Assembly (NCBI RefSeq): GCF_002847445.1
Contig: NZ_CP025430.1
Location: 3,025,001 to 3,089,000 of the forward strand
From: Paracoccus zhejiangensis
Lineage (GTDB): Bacteria; Pseudomonadota; Alphaproteobacteria; Rhodobacterales; Rhodobacteraceae
Length of the DNA stretch: 64,000 nt
Reading direction: 5' to 3'
The position numbers and the translations under genes were made by a program. The stretch's first letter is position 1. Every line of letters begins with the position of its first letter. The notes under the pieces are model-generated. The model had not been told where the DNA came from and searched no databases. It saw only the letters and a program-made list of their open reading frames with translations. This document shows positions 36,802 to 45,313 of this stretch, one piece after another.

Positions 36802-37656
36802 TTAGAGCATGGTCAGTGTCAGGCCACAGGCCAACACCTCGCCGGGTTCCAGGCAGACCAGACCCACCTGCGGCGCGGGCGGGTCGGCAAGCGTTGCGCC
36901 GCTGGTATGGGTCTGTGGCTCCAGGGCAAAACGCGGCAGGTCTGGCGCAGTGTGAAACATCAGCTCGCGCGTGACTGGGGCCGTGTGCATCGTCAGCTGG
37001 TAGCCGAGCTCTGGCTGTCGGATCACGGCCTGCCCGCGCCAACCCGCATAGGCATTGTTCCGCCATGACTTTGGCACCGGCGCGCCCGCCGAGAAATCCA
37101 GTTCTGGCGGCGGCGTGATGGGATCGGTTGGCAGATGATCAGGGCCCTCGAGGTAGACATGGCTCGCGTCGAATTGCAGCTCGGTTCCGGGCAGGTTCGG
37201 AAACCACGGATGCGCGCCCAGGCCTGCCGGGATGCTTTGGGCCCCCTCGTTGCGCAAGACAAGAAGGGCCAGGAAGCTCGAGCCGTCGACGCGCAGGTCC
37301 AGCTTTGCCGAGAAGGGGAAAGGGCTGCCGGCATCCGCGGCGGCGAGATGAAGTCGAACCGACCCGGCGCCCTGCATCTCGGCCTGCCAGCGGCGCTGCC
37401 AGGCGCAGCCGTGCAGGGCCAGCGGTTCGGCCGTGTTGGGCTGCAGCCGAATGTCGTGAAGCCGGTTCCCCCGTGCGCGATTGGCGAAGGGCAGCATCCA
37501 GAACAGGCCCGAGGAGAGTGCCCCCCTTGGTTCTGCAGCGCCAGGGACCAGGACCGGCTGCCATCCCGACGCGGTCCGAAACTCCATCTGCCAGATCGCG
37601 GCACCATGGTCCGGCATCAGGCCAAGCCGCAGCGTCTCGTTCTCGAGATGAATCAT
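36802..37656 (-). CDS. Aldose 1-epimerase (mutarotase) family protein
   Basis: The 284-aa protein has aldose-1-epimerase features: SSGLFWMLPFANRARGN (about 49-65), LHGCAWQRRW (about 79-88) with the catalytic His, AGLGAHPWFPNLPG (about 142-155) with the second His, and a C-terminal VCLEPGE region with the catalytic Glu (near 272). It interconverts anomers of a sugar so that the dehydrogenase receives the right form. It overlaps the lactonase gene by four bases and is the last gene of the operon. Confidence 0.85.
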   Translation of the reverse strand: MIHLENETLRLGLMPDHGAAIWQMEFRTASGWQPVLVPGAAEPRGALSSGLFWMLPFANRARGNRLHDIRLQPNTAEPLALHGCAWQRRWQAEMQGAGSVRLHLAAADAGSPFPFSAKLDLRVDGSSFLALLVLRNEGAQSIPAGLGAHPWFPNLPGTELQFDASHVYLEGPDHLPTDPITPPPELDFSAGAPVPKSWRNNAYAGWRGQAVIRQPELGYQLTMHTAPVTRELMFHTAPDLPRFALEPQTHTSGATLADPPAPQVGLVCLEPGEVLACGLTLTML

Positions 37657-38522
37657 TCCCGGCCGGAGGCGAACGCTGTGCGGGGATGGCCCGCGACGTC
37701 GACATCAATGCGCAGCAGATTTCCTGCCATGGGCTGCGCCAGCAGATCGGCCTCGGAATAGTCCCAGGTCGATGTGGTGACGTAAAGCGAGCGGTCGACG
37801 AAGCAGCAGGAGGTCGGCAGGCGCAGGGGCAGATCGATCACCGCAAGCGTGCGGCCATCGGGCGCAAGCCGCACCACGCAGCCGCCATCCCAACGCGCAT
37901 TCCACAGGCAACCTTCGGCATCCATCGCCGAGCCATCGGGTGTGCCGGGCAGATCGAGGTCGGGGCGAAAGCTGTCGATCCGCTCTCCCATCCGCCCTGT
38001 TCTCGGGTCATAGGCATAGGCGGCCAGATCGCCGGTGGCACTGTCGGCGGTATAGAGCCGGTCGCCGTCGGAGCTGAAGGCGATGGTATTGGCGATTCCG
38101 ATCCCGCTTCGCAGCACCGACAGATCGCCGCCCGCGAAACTGTAAAGAGCCCCGGTCGGTGCGCCCTCGGCCATGTTCATGGTGCCAGCGATGAACCGCC
38201 CGGCGGGGTCGGTTCCGGCGTCGTTGAAGCGGTTGGTGGTGATCCCGGCCTCGGGCTGGGCCAGCCAGTCGCCGCGTCGTCCTTGAGCATCGAGCCGAGC
38301 GATACCCGTGACATAGGCCCCGATGTAGTCGCCGCTGTCGGTCGGGGCAAAGCCGGTCAGTGCCGGTTCGACGGCTTGCGTCGTCACCTCTCCCGTCGCC
38401 AGATCCAGCCGGTGCCACAGCGCGCGGCCGATATCGACCCAACGCAGCGAGCCGTCGGCAACGTCGTGCACCGGACCCTCGCCAAGAACATCCCGCGTGC
38501 TGGCGGCCACGGAAACTTTCAT
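37653..38522 (-). CDS. SMP-30/gluconolactonase-family sugar lactonase
   Basis: The 289-aa beta-propeller protein has the SMP-30 motifs: LGEGPVHDVADGSLRWVDI (about 13-31, the Glu metal ligand), a TTNRFNDAGTDPAGRFIAGTMN segment (about 94-115, Asn and Asp ligands) and IANTIAFSSDGDRLYTADSATG (about 141-162). It hydrolyses the sugar lactone made by the dehydrogenase. Its start overlaps the regulator's stop by four bases, in the order regulator, lactonase, epimerase. Confidence 0.87.
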   Translation of the reverse strand: MKVSVAASTRDVLGEGPVHDVADGSLRWVDIGRALWHRLDLATGEVTTQAVEPALTGFAPTDSGDYIGAYVTGIARLDAQGRRGDWLAQPEAGITTNRFNDAGTDPAGRFIAGTMNMAEGAPTGALYSFAGGDLSVLRSGIGIANTIAFSSDGDRLYTADSATGDLAAYAYDPRTGRMGERIDSFRPDLDLPGTPDGSAMDAEGCLWNARWDGGCVVRLAPDGRTLAVIDLPLRLPTSCCFVDRSLYVTTSTWDYSEADLLAQPMAGNLLRIDVDVAGHPRTAFASGRE

Positions 38523-39250
38523 CTCCCGCTGGCCTCCTGCGCGATGACCCGCGCCAGATCGCGGCTGGCGATGCCCAGCAGCTCCGCCATGCGCTGTCCC
38601 GCCTCGTCGGGGCGGCGCATGCGGATGGCTTCCAGCACCTCGCCATGCATGTCGAGGGTCGCGGCAAAGTTCTCCGATGCCGAGGTGGTCAGGCGAAAGG
38701 CATTGCGCAGCGCCGTCCCGACCATCGCGCCGAAATTGATGAAGACCGGGTTATGGCTGGCGGCAAGCACGGCGAGATGGAAGGATTCATCGGCGCTGAC
38801 GCTGGCCTCGATGTCCTGCGCATCGGCCCTGCACATGGCGTCGAAACTGTCCTGCATCCGCCCCAGATCCTGCCCGGTGGCACGCTCGGCGGCAAAGCGG
38901 GCGGCGGCAGGCTCGATCACCTGCCGCGCCTCGGTCAGACTGCGGGCGAAGTCGAGATCGGGCGCCAGCTCCTCACGCCAGCCCAGCAATTCGGGGTCGA
39001 GATGGTTCCACTGCGCCGGCGACAGGACGACCGTGCCCGAACGGGTCTTGCTTTCGATCAGCCCCTTGCCCGCAAGGGTGCGGATCGATTCCCGCAGCGC
39101 CGTGCGGCTGACGCCAAGCTGTTCGCCCAGTTCGGTTTCCGTCGGCAGCTTGGCCCCCGGCGGGAAGACGCCCGACAGGATCTGCTTGGCCAGTGTCGAG
39201 GTGACCAGATTGCGCGGCCGCTCGCGGAGGGGGCTGTTCGGCTTGGTCAT
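38519..39250 (-). CDS. GntR/FadR-family regulator of sugar-acid operon
   Basis: The 243-aa protein has an N-terminal winged helix (about 15-75, FPPGAKLPTETELGEQLGVSRTALRESIRTLAGKGLIESKTRSGTVV) and a C-terminal FCD domain of helices (about 85-240) with metal-binding His residues (for example in ESFHLAVLAASHNP). Such FadR-type proteins sense sugar acids such as galactonate or gluconate. It lies inside the operon it probably controls, two bases after a 28-residue reading frame. Confidence 0.87.
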   Translation of the reverse strand: MTKPNSPLRERPRNLVTSTLAKQILSGVFPPGAKLPTETELGEQLGVSRTALRESIRTLAGKGLIESKTRSGTVVLSPAQWNHLDPELLGWREELAPDLDFARSLTEARQVIEPAAARFAAERATGQDLGRMQDSFDAMCRADAQDIEASVSADESFHLAVLAASHNPVFINFGAMVGTALRNAFRLTTSASENFAATLDMHGEVLEAIRMRRPDEAGQRMAELLGIASRDLARVIAQEASGR

Positions 39251-39252
39251 CG

Positions 39253-39339
39253 TCAGCTCCTGTTCAGGCGATACTCGGCCAGAAGCACGGCGAGGATCAG
39301 CACCAGTGCCAGTGCCGTCAGGCTCTTGAAGTCACGCAT
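39253..39339 (-). CDS. Very small putative membrane protein (28 aa)
   Basis: The ATG at 39339 follows GGAGGAAACC at ideal spacing. The frame encodes one hydrophobic helix (MRDFKSLTALALVLILAVLL then AEYRLNRS) with basic residues at both ends. It ends two bases before the GntR gene and starts about 20 bases after the SDR gene. The strong ribosome site and transmembrane character argue that it is real. Its function is unknown. Confidence 0.55.
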   Translation of the reverse strand: MRDFKSLTALALVLILAVLLAEYRLNRS

Positions 39340-39360
39340 GGTTTCCTCCCTTATGGCGTG

Positions 39361-40122
39361 TCAGTCGTGGTAGAGCGCCGAACGTCCTCCATCGATCACA
39401 ATGGTCTCGGCGTTGATGAAGGGCGCTTCATCCGAGGCGAGGAAGACCGCCGTCATGGCAATCTCCTCGGGCCGGCCGATGCGACCGGGCGGATGGATCG
39501 CCATCGCCCGCTGACGCTCGGCCTCGGGATCGGGGAAACCGGCCCAATAGGTGCGGGCGATCTCGGTCTCGATATAGCCCGGCGCGATGGCGTTCACCCG
39601 GATGCCCTCGGCGGCATACTCGATCCCAAGCGCGCGCGTCAGCCCGATCAGCCCGTGCTTGGCGACGGGATAGGGAAAGGTGTGGGGAATGATCTTGAAA
39701 CCGTGGGTCGAGGCGATGTTCAGGATCACCCCGGACCCTTGCTGGCGCATCCCGGGCAGGACCGCCTCGGCCATCGACCACGCGGCCTCCAGATCCAGCG
39801 CCATGCAGCGCGCCCATTCCGAGCGCGGCATGTCCAGCGGGCGGTGAAACACATTCGCACCGGCATTGTTCACCAGAACGTCCACCCGTCCGAATTCCCC
39901 CACGGTGTCTCGCACCGCTCGATGGACATCCGCCGGAACCGTCACATCACAGGGACTGAAGACGGCCCCGATCTCATCGGCCACCTGTTGGCCGGTCTCG
40001 GGATTGCGCTCGGCAATCACCACTTTCGCGCCCTCCGCCACGAAGGCGCGGGCAATCGCCTCACCGATCCCCTGGCCGGCGCCGGTGACGATGGCAACCT
40101 TGTCCTTCAGACGATCCGTCAT
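39361..40122 (-). CDS. SDR-family sugar dehydrogenase (galactose/fucose dehydrogenase-like)
   Basis: The 253-aa short-chain dehydrogenase has TGAGQGIGEAIA (14-25) for NAD(P), NNAGANVF (about 88-95), a catalytic Ser in NIASTHG, Tyr-x-x-x-Lys in YPVAKHG (about 151-157) and the NAIAPGYIETEIA loop. It would oxidise an aldose to its lactone, the first step of the oxidative route completed by the lactonase and dehydratase in this operon. Galactose is the best guess because the dehydratase resembles galactonate dehydratase. It follows the dehydratase stop by three bases. Confidence 0.83.
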   Translation of the reverse strand: MTDRLKDKVAIVTGAGQGIGEAIARAFVAEGAKVVIAERNPETGQQVADEIGAVFSPCDVTVPADVHRAVRDTVGEFGRVDVLVNNAGANVFHRPLDMPRSEWARCMALDLEAAWSMAEAVLPGMRQQGSGVILNIASTHGFKIIPHTFPYPVAKHGLIGLTRALGIEYAAEGIRVNAIAPGYIETEIARTYWAGFPDPEAERQRAMAIHPPGRIGRPEEIAMTAVFLASDEAPFINAETIVIDGGRSALYHD

Positions 40123-40125
40123 GGC

Positions 40126-41298
40126 TTACCAATCCACGATGGTGCCGTCCGGAAGGACAGCGTTTGTGGCGTGCAGGATTTCCTGCTCGAACGGGTGCTT
40201 CGCGATCTCGGCCTCGTTCACCTCGATCCCGAGCCCCGGTTTTTCGGGCGGACCCCAGCGGCCCGGCTGACGTTCGATCGGCCATTCGACCACCGCGCCA
40301 TACCACGGAACCGCACCCACCATTTCTTCCTGAATGATCAGGTTCGGGGTGGAGATGCCGAAATGCAGCGCGGCCACGCCCGCGATCGGCCCCAGCGGAT
40401 TATGCGGCGCGACCCCTATCCCGTAGCTTTCGCACAGGGCCGCGATCTTCTTGGTCTCGGACAGCCCACCGGCATGGCAGATATCGGGCTGCGCGATATG
40501 GAAGGCGCGCTTCTTCAGCGCCTCGACAAAGTCGCGCCGCCCGACCAGTCGCTCGCCTGCGGCGATATGAACGCTCTGTGTCGCGGTCAGATGCGCCAGC
40601 CCGTCCATGTCCTCGGGCGGCAGCGGTTCCTCGACGAACATCGGCCGGCAGGGTTCAAGCGCGCGGATGAAATCCTTTGCCAGCGCGACAGAGGCCGGAC
40701 GCCCGTGACAATCGACCATGATATCGACATCCGGACCGACCGCCTCGCGCAGGCCCATCATCGCATCGGCCACGCCGTCGATATCCCGGTTCGAGGCGAC
40801 GTAATGCGCATAGGGGATCGAGACGACCTTGACCGCGTCATAGCCCGCCTCGACCACCGCCTGACCACGCTCGGACAAGGCGCTGCGCCCCGAGGTCTCG
40901 TAGACCGATCCCATGTCGCCCATGCCGAGATGCGTATAGGTGCGCACATGGTCGCGGACCTTGCCGCCCAGAAGCCGCCAGACCGGCTGGCCCAGTGACT
41001 TGCCGAAGATATCCCACAGCGCCATCTCGATGCCGCTGATCGCCGACATGCCGATGACGCCCATGCGCCAGAAGCCGTGCCGGGTCAGGATCTGGAAGCA
41101 CTGCTCGATATCCCGCGGGTCGCGGCCCAGGATAAGCGGCGAAAGGTCGTCAATCGCCCCGACGATGGCGCGAGTTTTCCATTCCAGCGTCGCTTCGCCC
41201 CAGCCGATCAGGCCCGGCACATCCGTCTCGACCCGCACGAAAACCCAGTTCCGCATGGCGGCGTTACACACAAGCGAACTGATCCGGGTTATGCGCAC
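40126..41298 (-). CDS. Galactonate dehydratase-type enolase superfamily enzyme
   Basis: The 390-aa protein aligns in motif order with D-galactonate dehydratase: WGEATLEW (about 32-39), GFWRMGVIGMSAISGIEMALWDIFGK, metal ligands in DIMVDCHGRP (Asp), MFVEEPLPPE (Glu) and IAAGERL (Glu), then catalytic His in GVAPHNPLGPIA and the KPGLGIEVNE tail. It dehydrates an aldonate to a 2-keto-3-deoxy acid. The start is a GTG at 41298 with AGGAGG upstream. It is the first preserved gene of the operon; the kinase, aldolase and transporter expected with it are missing, and an IS3 relic begins just beyond. Confidence 0.87.
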   Translation of the reverse strand: MRITRISSLVCNAAMRNWVFVRVETDVPGLIGWGEATLEWKTRAIVGAIDDLSPLILGRDPRDIEQCFQILTRHGFWRMGVIGMSAISGIEMALWDIFGKSLGQPVWRLLGGKVRDHVRTYTHLGMGDMGSVYETSGRSALSERGQAVVEAGYDAVKVVSIPYAHYVASNRDIDGVADAMMGLREAVGPDVDIMVDCHGRPASVALAKDFIRALEPCRPMFVEEPLPPEDMDGLAHLTATQSVHIAAGERLVGRRDFVEALKKRAFHIAQPDICHAGGLSETKKIAALCESYGIGVAPHNPLGPIAGVAALHFGISTPNLIIQEEMVGAVPWYGAVVEWPIERQPGRWGPPEKPGLGIEVNEAEIAKHPFEQEILHATNAVLPDGTIVDW

Positions 41299-41379
41299 GA
41301 TGATTCCTCCTGATTTGTAGTATTTAAAAAATGAATCATGTGATGTCAATGGCGCTCTGATGGGCCTGCTCTTCGGCCT

Positions 41380-41790
41380 ATCGTCCGCGCGTCACCATCT
41401 TGCGCGGCATCCCTGCGTTCATTCGCTCCGACAATGGCCCCGAGCTTGTGGGTCCTGGCTGTCCGCGACTGGATCGTCGCCGTCGGGGCGCAGACGGCCT
41501 ATATCGAACCGGGATCGCCCTGGGAGAACGGGTATCGCAAGAGCTTCAACGCGCGCTTTCGCGACGAGCTGCTGAACGGGGAGGTCTTCCATAGCCTGCG
41601 CGGGGTGCAGATCCTGATCGAGGAATGGAGGAAACACTACAACACAAAACGACCACACAGCGGATTGGGCTATCGCCCACCAGTCCCAGAAGCCATCGCC
41701 CGACCAAAGACCGGTCATGCACCAACCATTCCAAATGGACCACTCAGATGGGACTGTCTGTACAAGGCCGATCTCGATTTCCCTCTGTCG
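41380..41790 (+). pseudogene. IS3-family transposase OrfB, C-terminal fragment, frameshifted
   Basis: Two frames give the end of an IS3-type integrase core: RGIPAFIRSDNGPEL (41400-41450), then in the next frame AVRDWIVAVGAQTAYIEPGSPWENGYRKSF through LLNGEVFHSLRGVQILIEEW and YNTKRPHSGLGYRPPVPEA (to about 41700). A frameshift lies near 41450 and the N-terminal part is missing. The downstream IS end is not clear. This relic marks the cut at the upstream end of the sugar operon. Confidence 0.82.
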
Positions 41791-41799
41791 GGAAGATCC

Positions 41800-42082
41800 A
41801 AGCGGCAACACCTATTTCGAGGTGTTCAACAGGGGCGTCAGGCAGGAGTGCCCAAGGCCTCATTGTGATCTGCTTCTTTGTCGTATGAGCGGAAATCCTG
41901 TGGGTCGATAAAAATGCCTTTACTAATGAGTTTCAACCAACCCGAAAGGTCGGATGACCCACGGACCAGGAATAGGCTGAGCCCCGATCCCACGCAGCTT
42001 TCACGCCGGCCGGACCGTCATTCGGATGCAATTGAAGCCCATCCGGGTCTGAGTCTAATGCAAGCCTCGCAGGCCCTGGGGA
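41800..42082. other. Non-coding stretch between IS3 relic and T6SS module 2
   Basis: No convincing gene or repeat is seen. The sequence probably includes the lost right end of the IS3 element and the terminator side of the immunity gene at 42083. Confidence 0.4.
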
Positions 42083-42553
42083 TCAGATCTGGTAACTCCG
42101 GGCGCAGTCTCGCAGAAATGCCTTGCCCTGTTCGGTCAGCCCGGCATTTTCGACATAGTCCTCGAACTCCGCCGCTGCGTCTTCAGGATCGCCCAGGCTG
42201 GCCAGCAGACGCCTGTCACCGAAGGCCACGAACAGATGCTCGCCCGAAGGCAGCCACAGGAACAGATCGCGGTCCTTGAACTCGACGATCTGATCTTCAT
42301 AGGACTGATCAAATATGGCCGCCCAGGCTGTATCGGCATTCTTCAGGACCGATATCTGCTCCTCGGCGCCAAATTCGGCATGGTAGATGGTGATGTCGGT
42401 GGGACCTGTGGCCCAGGCCAGATCGACGGCGCGCTGGAACTCCTCGCGCCCGATATAGTCTGCAAAGATCCGGGCGCCGAATCCTTGGGCGGTCACGAAT
42501 TCCGGCCGCAGCATCCGTTTCGCATCCAGCGCCTGCTCGAGCAACTTCACCAC
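42083..42553 (-). CDS. Putative immunity protein of small T6SS effector
   Basis: The 156-aa acidic, soluble protein (for example FGAEEQISVLKNADTAWAAIFDQ and DPEDAAAEFEDYVENAG) directly follows the small basic effector gene with a 45-base gap. Size, acidity and position fit a cytoplasmic immunity protein that binds a basic nuclease toxin. The start is a GTG at 42553; a neighbouring ATG frame stops at once. I do not recognise a named family. It ends the second T6SS operon. Confidence 0.6.
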   Translation of the reverse strand: MVKLLEQALDAKRMLRPEFVTAQGFGARIFADYIGREEFQRAVDLAWATGPTDITIYHAEFGAEEQISVLKNADTAWAAIFDQSYEDQIVEFKDRDLFLWLPSGEHLFVAFGDRRLLASLGDPEDAAAEFEDYVENAGLTEQGKAFLRDCARSYQI

Positions 42554-42598
42554 CTGCTTTGCCTTTCCATGGCGACCTGCAATTCAGGGATCATCATA

Positions 42599-43027
42599 TC
42601 AAGGATCATAGCGGATCTCGGTGCCTCTATTGCTGGTAGGATTGCGCATTTCCAAGGTCGGGCGCCCGTCCGAGCTGCCCGGGCGAACGGTGACGCGCGT
42701 TCCGTCGGATAGTGTGCCGGTGCGGCCCGCACCGTATTGCGTGTTGATATTGCGCACGTTTTCGGGGCCAAGCGAGTCGAAGTCGCGGTCGGCCTGTCCC
42801 ATGCCGCCGGTCTTCCGGCCATGTCGTGTTCGACCCTTGGTTTGCTGTGAAACATTGGCCTCGTCTTCAAGTTCCTGGCGTGTCCTGCGGCAACTCCCGA
42901 CGCATTGGCTGCGATTGCGATTGCCGTTGCCGGACTGGTTCGCCCGGTTTCCAGCCGATCCTGGCCTTGCCGGCGGCTTCTTGCCTCTCAGCAGGCGCTG
43001 CAGGATGAGCTTGATCAGCCGCCCCAC
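42599..43027 (-). CDS. Small basic T6SS effector candidate with polymorphic-toxin C-terminus
   Basis: The 142-aa protein is very basic at the N-terminus (LIKLILQRLLRGKKPPARP), with a disordered Gly/Asn/Arg-rich middle. Its C-terminal 55 residues (FDSLGPENVRNINTQYGAGRTG, then SDGTRVTVRPGSSDGRPTLE and IRYDP) match a short tail I recall at the end of many polymorphic toxins, thought to be an RNase-type domain. It begins at a GTG two bases after the DUF4123 gene, and an immunity-like gene follows. This order (adaptor, toxin, immunity) supports a T6SS effector. It is unusually small, so PAAR- or adaptor-based loading is likely. Confidence 0.65.
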   Translation of the reverse strand: MGRLIKLILQRLLRGKKPPARPGSAGNRANQSGNGNRNRSQCVGSCRRTRQELEDEANVSQQTKGRTRHGRKTGGMGQADRDFDSLGPENVRNINTQYGAGRTGTLSDGTRVTVRPGSSDGRPTLEMRNPTSNRGTEIRYDP

Positions 43028-43029
43028 GG

Positions 43030-44184
43030 TCAGACCGCCTTTTCCAGATCATCAATGAGATCGTCGATCGCGTCGTCCGGGTGTTTGCCGCTGCCGCGGA
43101 ACGCGCGCCGCGCCACGTCGCCGTTTCCCGCCTCGCCGCCCGTGATCGACATCAGGTAGGCCCATTTCATATGCGCTCTCTCGGATTGCAGGCCGATGCT
43201 GTCGCCCGAGGCCTCGTAGTCCAGCACCTGCCGATACAGGAACTCATCGGGCAAGTCTCCGGTGCCGCCCGGATCGACCTCGCGCAGGTAGGTCATGACC
43301 TTCCGGCGCGATCCGGCCATCCGCAGCGCCTCCATCTTCCTGATCGTCGCGGGTGTCAGCCGCAGCGGCCCTTTGGGTGCCTGCGGAAGAGCTGACGGCC
43401 TGTCGATGATCCGGCGCGTGGCCGCCCATTCCCAATCCGGGGCGTGGACGATTTGCAGGCAGGGACCGAACAGCCTTGACAGTTGCGGTGGCTCCAGTGC
43501 CGGTATGACCTGCGCCAGCGCATTGGCATCGGCATGGCGAAAGATCACCAGTTCGAACTGCTCGTCCGGCGCGGGCAGGGGGATCTCGTCTGCACCCGCA
43601 GCAGCATCCGACAGGTCCGAGCGGCCATCGGCGCCGTCCTCCCCCGCCGGCACCAGCATCTTGTTCAGCCGGCGGAGGTGACCGTACAGCAGATCCTCGG
43701 TCAGAGTCTCGGTCCCGACCCAGAAGACCAGTCCCGGACAGTCCCCGACCAGCCGCAAAATCGCATCCAGCCGGGCGATGATCGCACGCCGGTCGGTCAC
43801 ATCGTCCACTGGCAGCATCCCGCCCCCGGTCGGATCGCCCGCCTCGAGGGCAGCCTGCATCCGGCTGGCCAGCGCTTCCGCGGTCAGATTGCCGTCGCCT
43901 GCCCCGGTGGTCCAATCGGGTGCCGTGTCGTCCGTCATCGCAAAGCCGTCGCGATAGGGATTGATGATCCATGGGCCGCCCAGCACGATCGTCGGGTCGC
44001 CGTCATGGCGGTAGAGCGGGCGATGGCTCAGCCCCGCCGCCCGGCAACGCGCCGGCAGGTCGACCTGAAAGGCCCCGTCGATCACCGCGAAGACGCGGGT
44101 ATCGGGTGCCAGCACCAGCTGGGTCAGGTGAACCAACAGGTCGCGGCGCGGCGTCCTGGCCAGATCATCCGCTCCCACGCTCAT
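43030..44184 (-). CDS. DUF4123-family T6SS effector adaptor
   Basis: The 384-aa protein contains a DUF4123 domain in its first half: FAVIDGAFQVDLPARC, HRPLYRHDGD near residue 50-60, PWIINPY, then GLVFWVGTETLTEDLLYGHLRRLNKM and VIFRHADANALAQVIPAL near 200. These adaptors hand effectors to VgrG or PAAR. The C-terminal third is helical and extra. Its ATG overlaps the PAAR stop in an ATGA arrangement at 44181-44184, and the toxin gene starts right after, which ties it to that toxin. Confidence 0.82.
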   Translation of the reverse strand: MSVGADDLARTPRRDLLVHLTQLVLAPDTRVFAVIDGAFQVDLPARCRAAGLSHRPLYRHDGDPTIVLGGPWIINPYRDGFAMTDDTAPDWTTGAGDGNLTAEALASRMQAALEAGDPTGGGMLPVDDVTDRRAIIARLDAILRLVGDCPGLVFWVGTETLTEDLLYGHLRRLNKMLVPAGEDGADGRSDLSDAAAGADEIPLPAPDEQFELVIFRHADANALAQVIPALEPPQLSRLFGPCLQIVHAPDWEWAATRRIIDRPSALPQAPKGPLRLTPATIRKMEALRMAGSRRKVMTYLREVDPGGTGDLPDEFLYRQVLDYEASGDSIGLQSERAHMKWAYLMSITGGEAGNGDVARRAFRGSGKHPDDAIDDLIDDLEKAV

Positions 44185-44576
44185 CCGCGCATGGCAGGCG
44201 ACGCTTGCCGGGCTTGCGCGACCTGGCATTCGGTGCCTCCGATCGCGACCCCCAATCCGGCAGCCAGGTTGACGCCGCGATCGTCGATGAACACATCGCC
44301 CGATCCGCTTTGCGCCGCGCCACCGCAGCCGATGCTGTCTCCGCGGCGCCCGGCGGGCTTGCCGTTGATGAACACCGTCGGAGAGCCTGCGGACATGGCG
44401 CGGGTATGCGGCGGCGCATGGCCGGCAACGCAGGCATGGGGCGCGTAGCTATCGCCCACACGCATCGCCGCGCGCCCGTTCACATTCACATCCGGGCTGC
44501 CGCCCGTCGCCGGAGTCGGTGGAAAATGGCAGGCATGGCCCGAGCCGATGTCACCTTTCCGATGCGCTGCAGGCAT
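44181..44576 (-). CDS. PAAR-domain T6SS spike tip protein
   Basis: The 131-aa protein has PAAR repeats: MPAAHRKGDIGSGHACHFPPT at the start, SPDVNVNGRAAMRVGDSYAPH, SPTVFINGKPAGRRGDSIGCGG and SGDVFIDDRG, with several His and Cys that bind the tip metal ion. The ATG at 44576 has GAGGG upstream; an open frame extending to 44663 adds unrelated residues. It caps the VgrG trimer and here probably carries the small toxin through the DUF4123 adaptor encoded next. Confidence 0.88.
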   Translation of the reverse strand: MPAAHRKGDIGSGHACHFPPTPATGGSPDVNVNGRAAMRVGDSYAPHACVAGHAPPHTRAMSAGSPTVFINGKPAGRRGDSIGCGGAAQSGSGDVFIDDRGVNLAAGLGVAIGGTECQVAQARQASPAMRG

Positions 44577-44623
44577 GGTTGGAGGCCCTCTTAAATGATG
44601 GTGGCAGGCAATCGATACGAGAC

Positions 44624-45313
44624 CTAACCGAACTGATGCGTGACCGGTGCCGGCACCTGCCACTCGCTGCTGCCCTCATCAAATCCCGTTCCCGGCGCGA
44701 CGATACGAGCTTCGACGACATAGGGTCCCGGCTTTAGAAAGCGGGCCGCCTTGTTTGCGCTGTCCGCGGCGTCTTTCAGGGCCTTCAGAATCTCCCCATA
44801 TGCCTCGGTTCCAGGCGGAATCTTGTCCATAAGCGCGCCTATAGGATCCGGGGCCTCCGGTCTTTCGGCGAGCCAATAGCACATCCAGACCTGGATCTCG
44901 TCGTTCTCGGTTGGTCCGAATGCCGATACTCTGAAGTAGCTAGGTAAGCCCGTTCTTGATGCCCCGACAAAGAAGCTGCTGACGGTCATCTCGTACGACG
45001 CATTTGGATAGTAAACGTGCAGTACACCAGCAGGATAGGGCAGCCCAACGACCGGTCCCCTGACTGCCAGTTGGATTTCACGTGTGCTGTTGATTCCAGC
45101 GAACATGCCACCAATAGGCTTGTAAACAAAGTCGCGCCTATGTGCCCCATCTGCGGTTGGAGGATTGTGAACCTTATCGTTCAGATACTCGTCCCAGCCT
45201 TCTGGTGTCGAAAAATCATAGTCACTCTTCGAGTAGTACTCTTTCGCGGCGCCCTGCAGCTGCTCGGTCAGATCGGATACGTTCTCAGGAAGAGTCGCCC
45301 AGCCATCCTGCAT
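44624..45313 (-). CDS. Unknown protein of T6SS module 2 (229 aa)
   Basis: The ATG at 45313 overlaps the preceding stop (TGATG), so it is coupled to the secreted 315-aa protein. The 229-residue sequence has no signal peptide and is beta-rich in the middle (TREIQLAVRGPVVGLPYPAGVLHVYY, YEMTVSSFFVGASRTG), then helical (LMDKIPPGTEAYGEILKALKD). It could be an effector whose immunity is the secreted neighbour, or an accessory protein. No family is recognised. It lies 47 bases upstream of the PAAR gene. Confidence 0.5.
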   Translation of the reverse strand: MQDGWATLPENVSDLTEQLQGAAKEYYSKSDYDFSTPEGWDEYLNDKVHNPPTADGAHRRDFVYKPIGGMFAGINSTREIQLAVRGPVVGLPYPAGVLHVYYPNASYEMTVSSFFVGASRTGLPSYFRVSAFGPTENDEIQVWMCYWLAERPEAPDPIGALMDKIPPGTEAYGEILKALKDAADSANKAARFLKPGPYVVEARIVAPGTGFDEGSSEWQVPAPVTHQFG

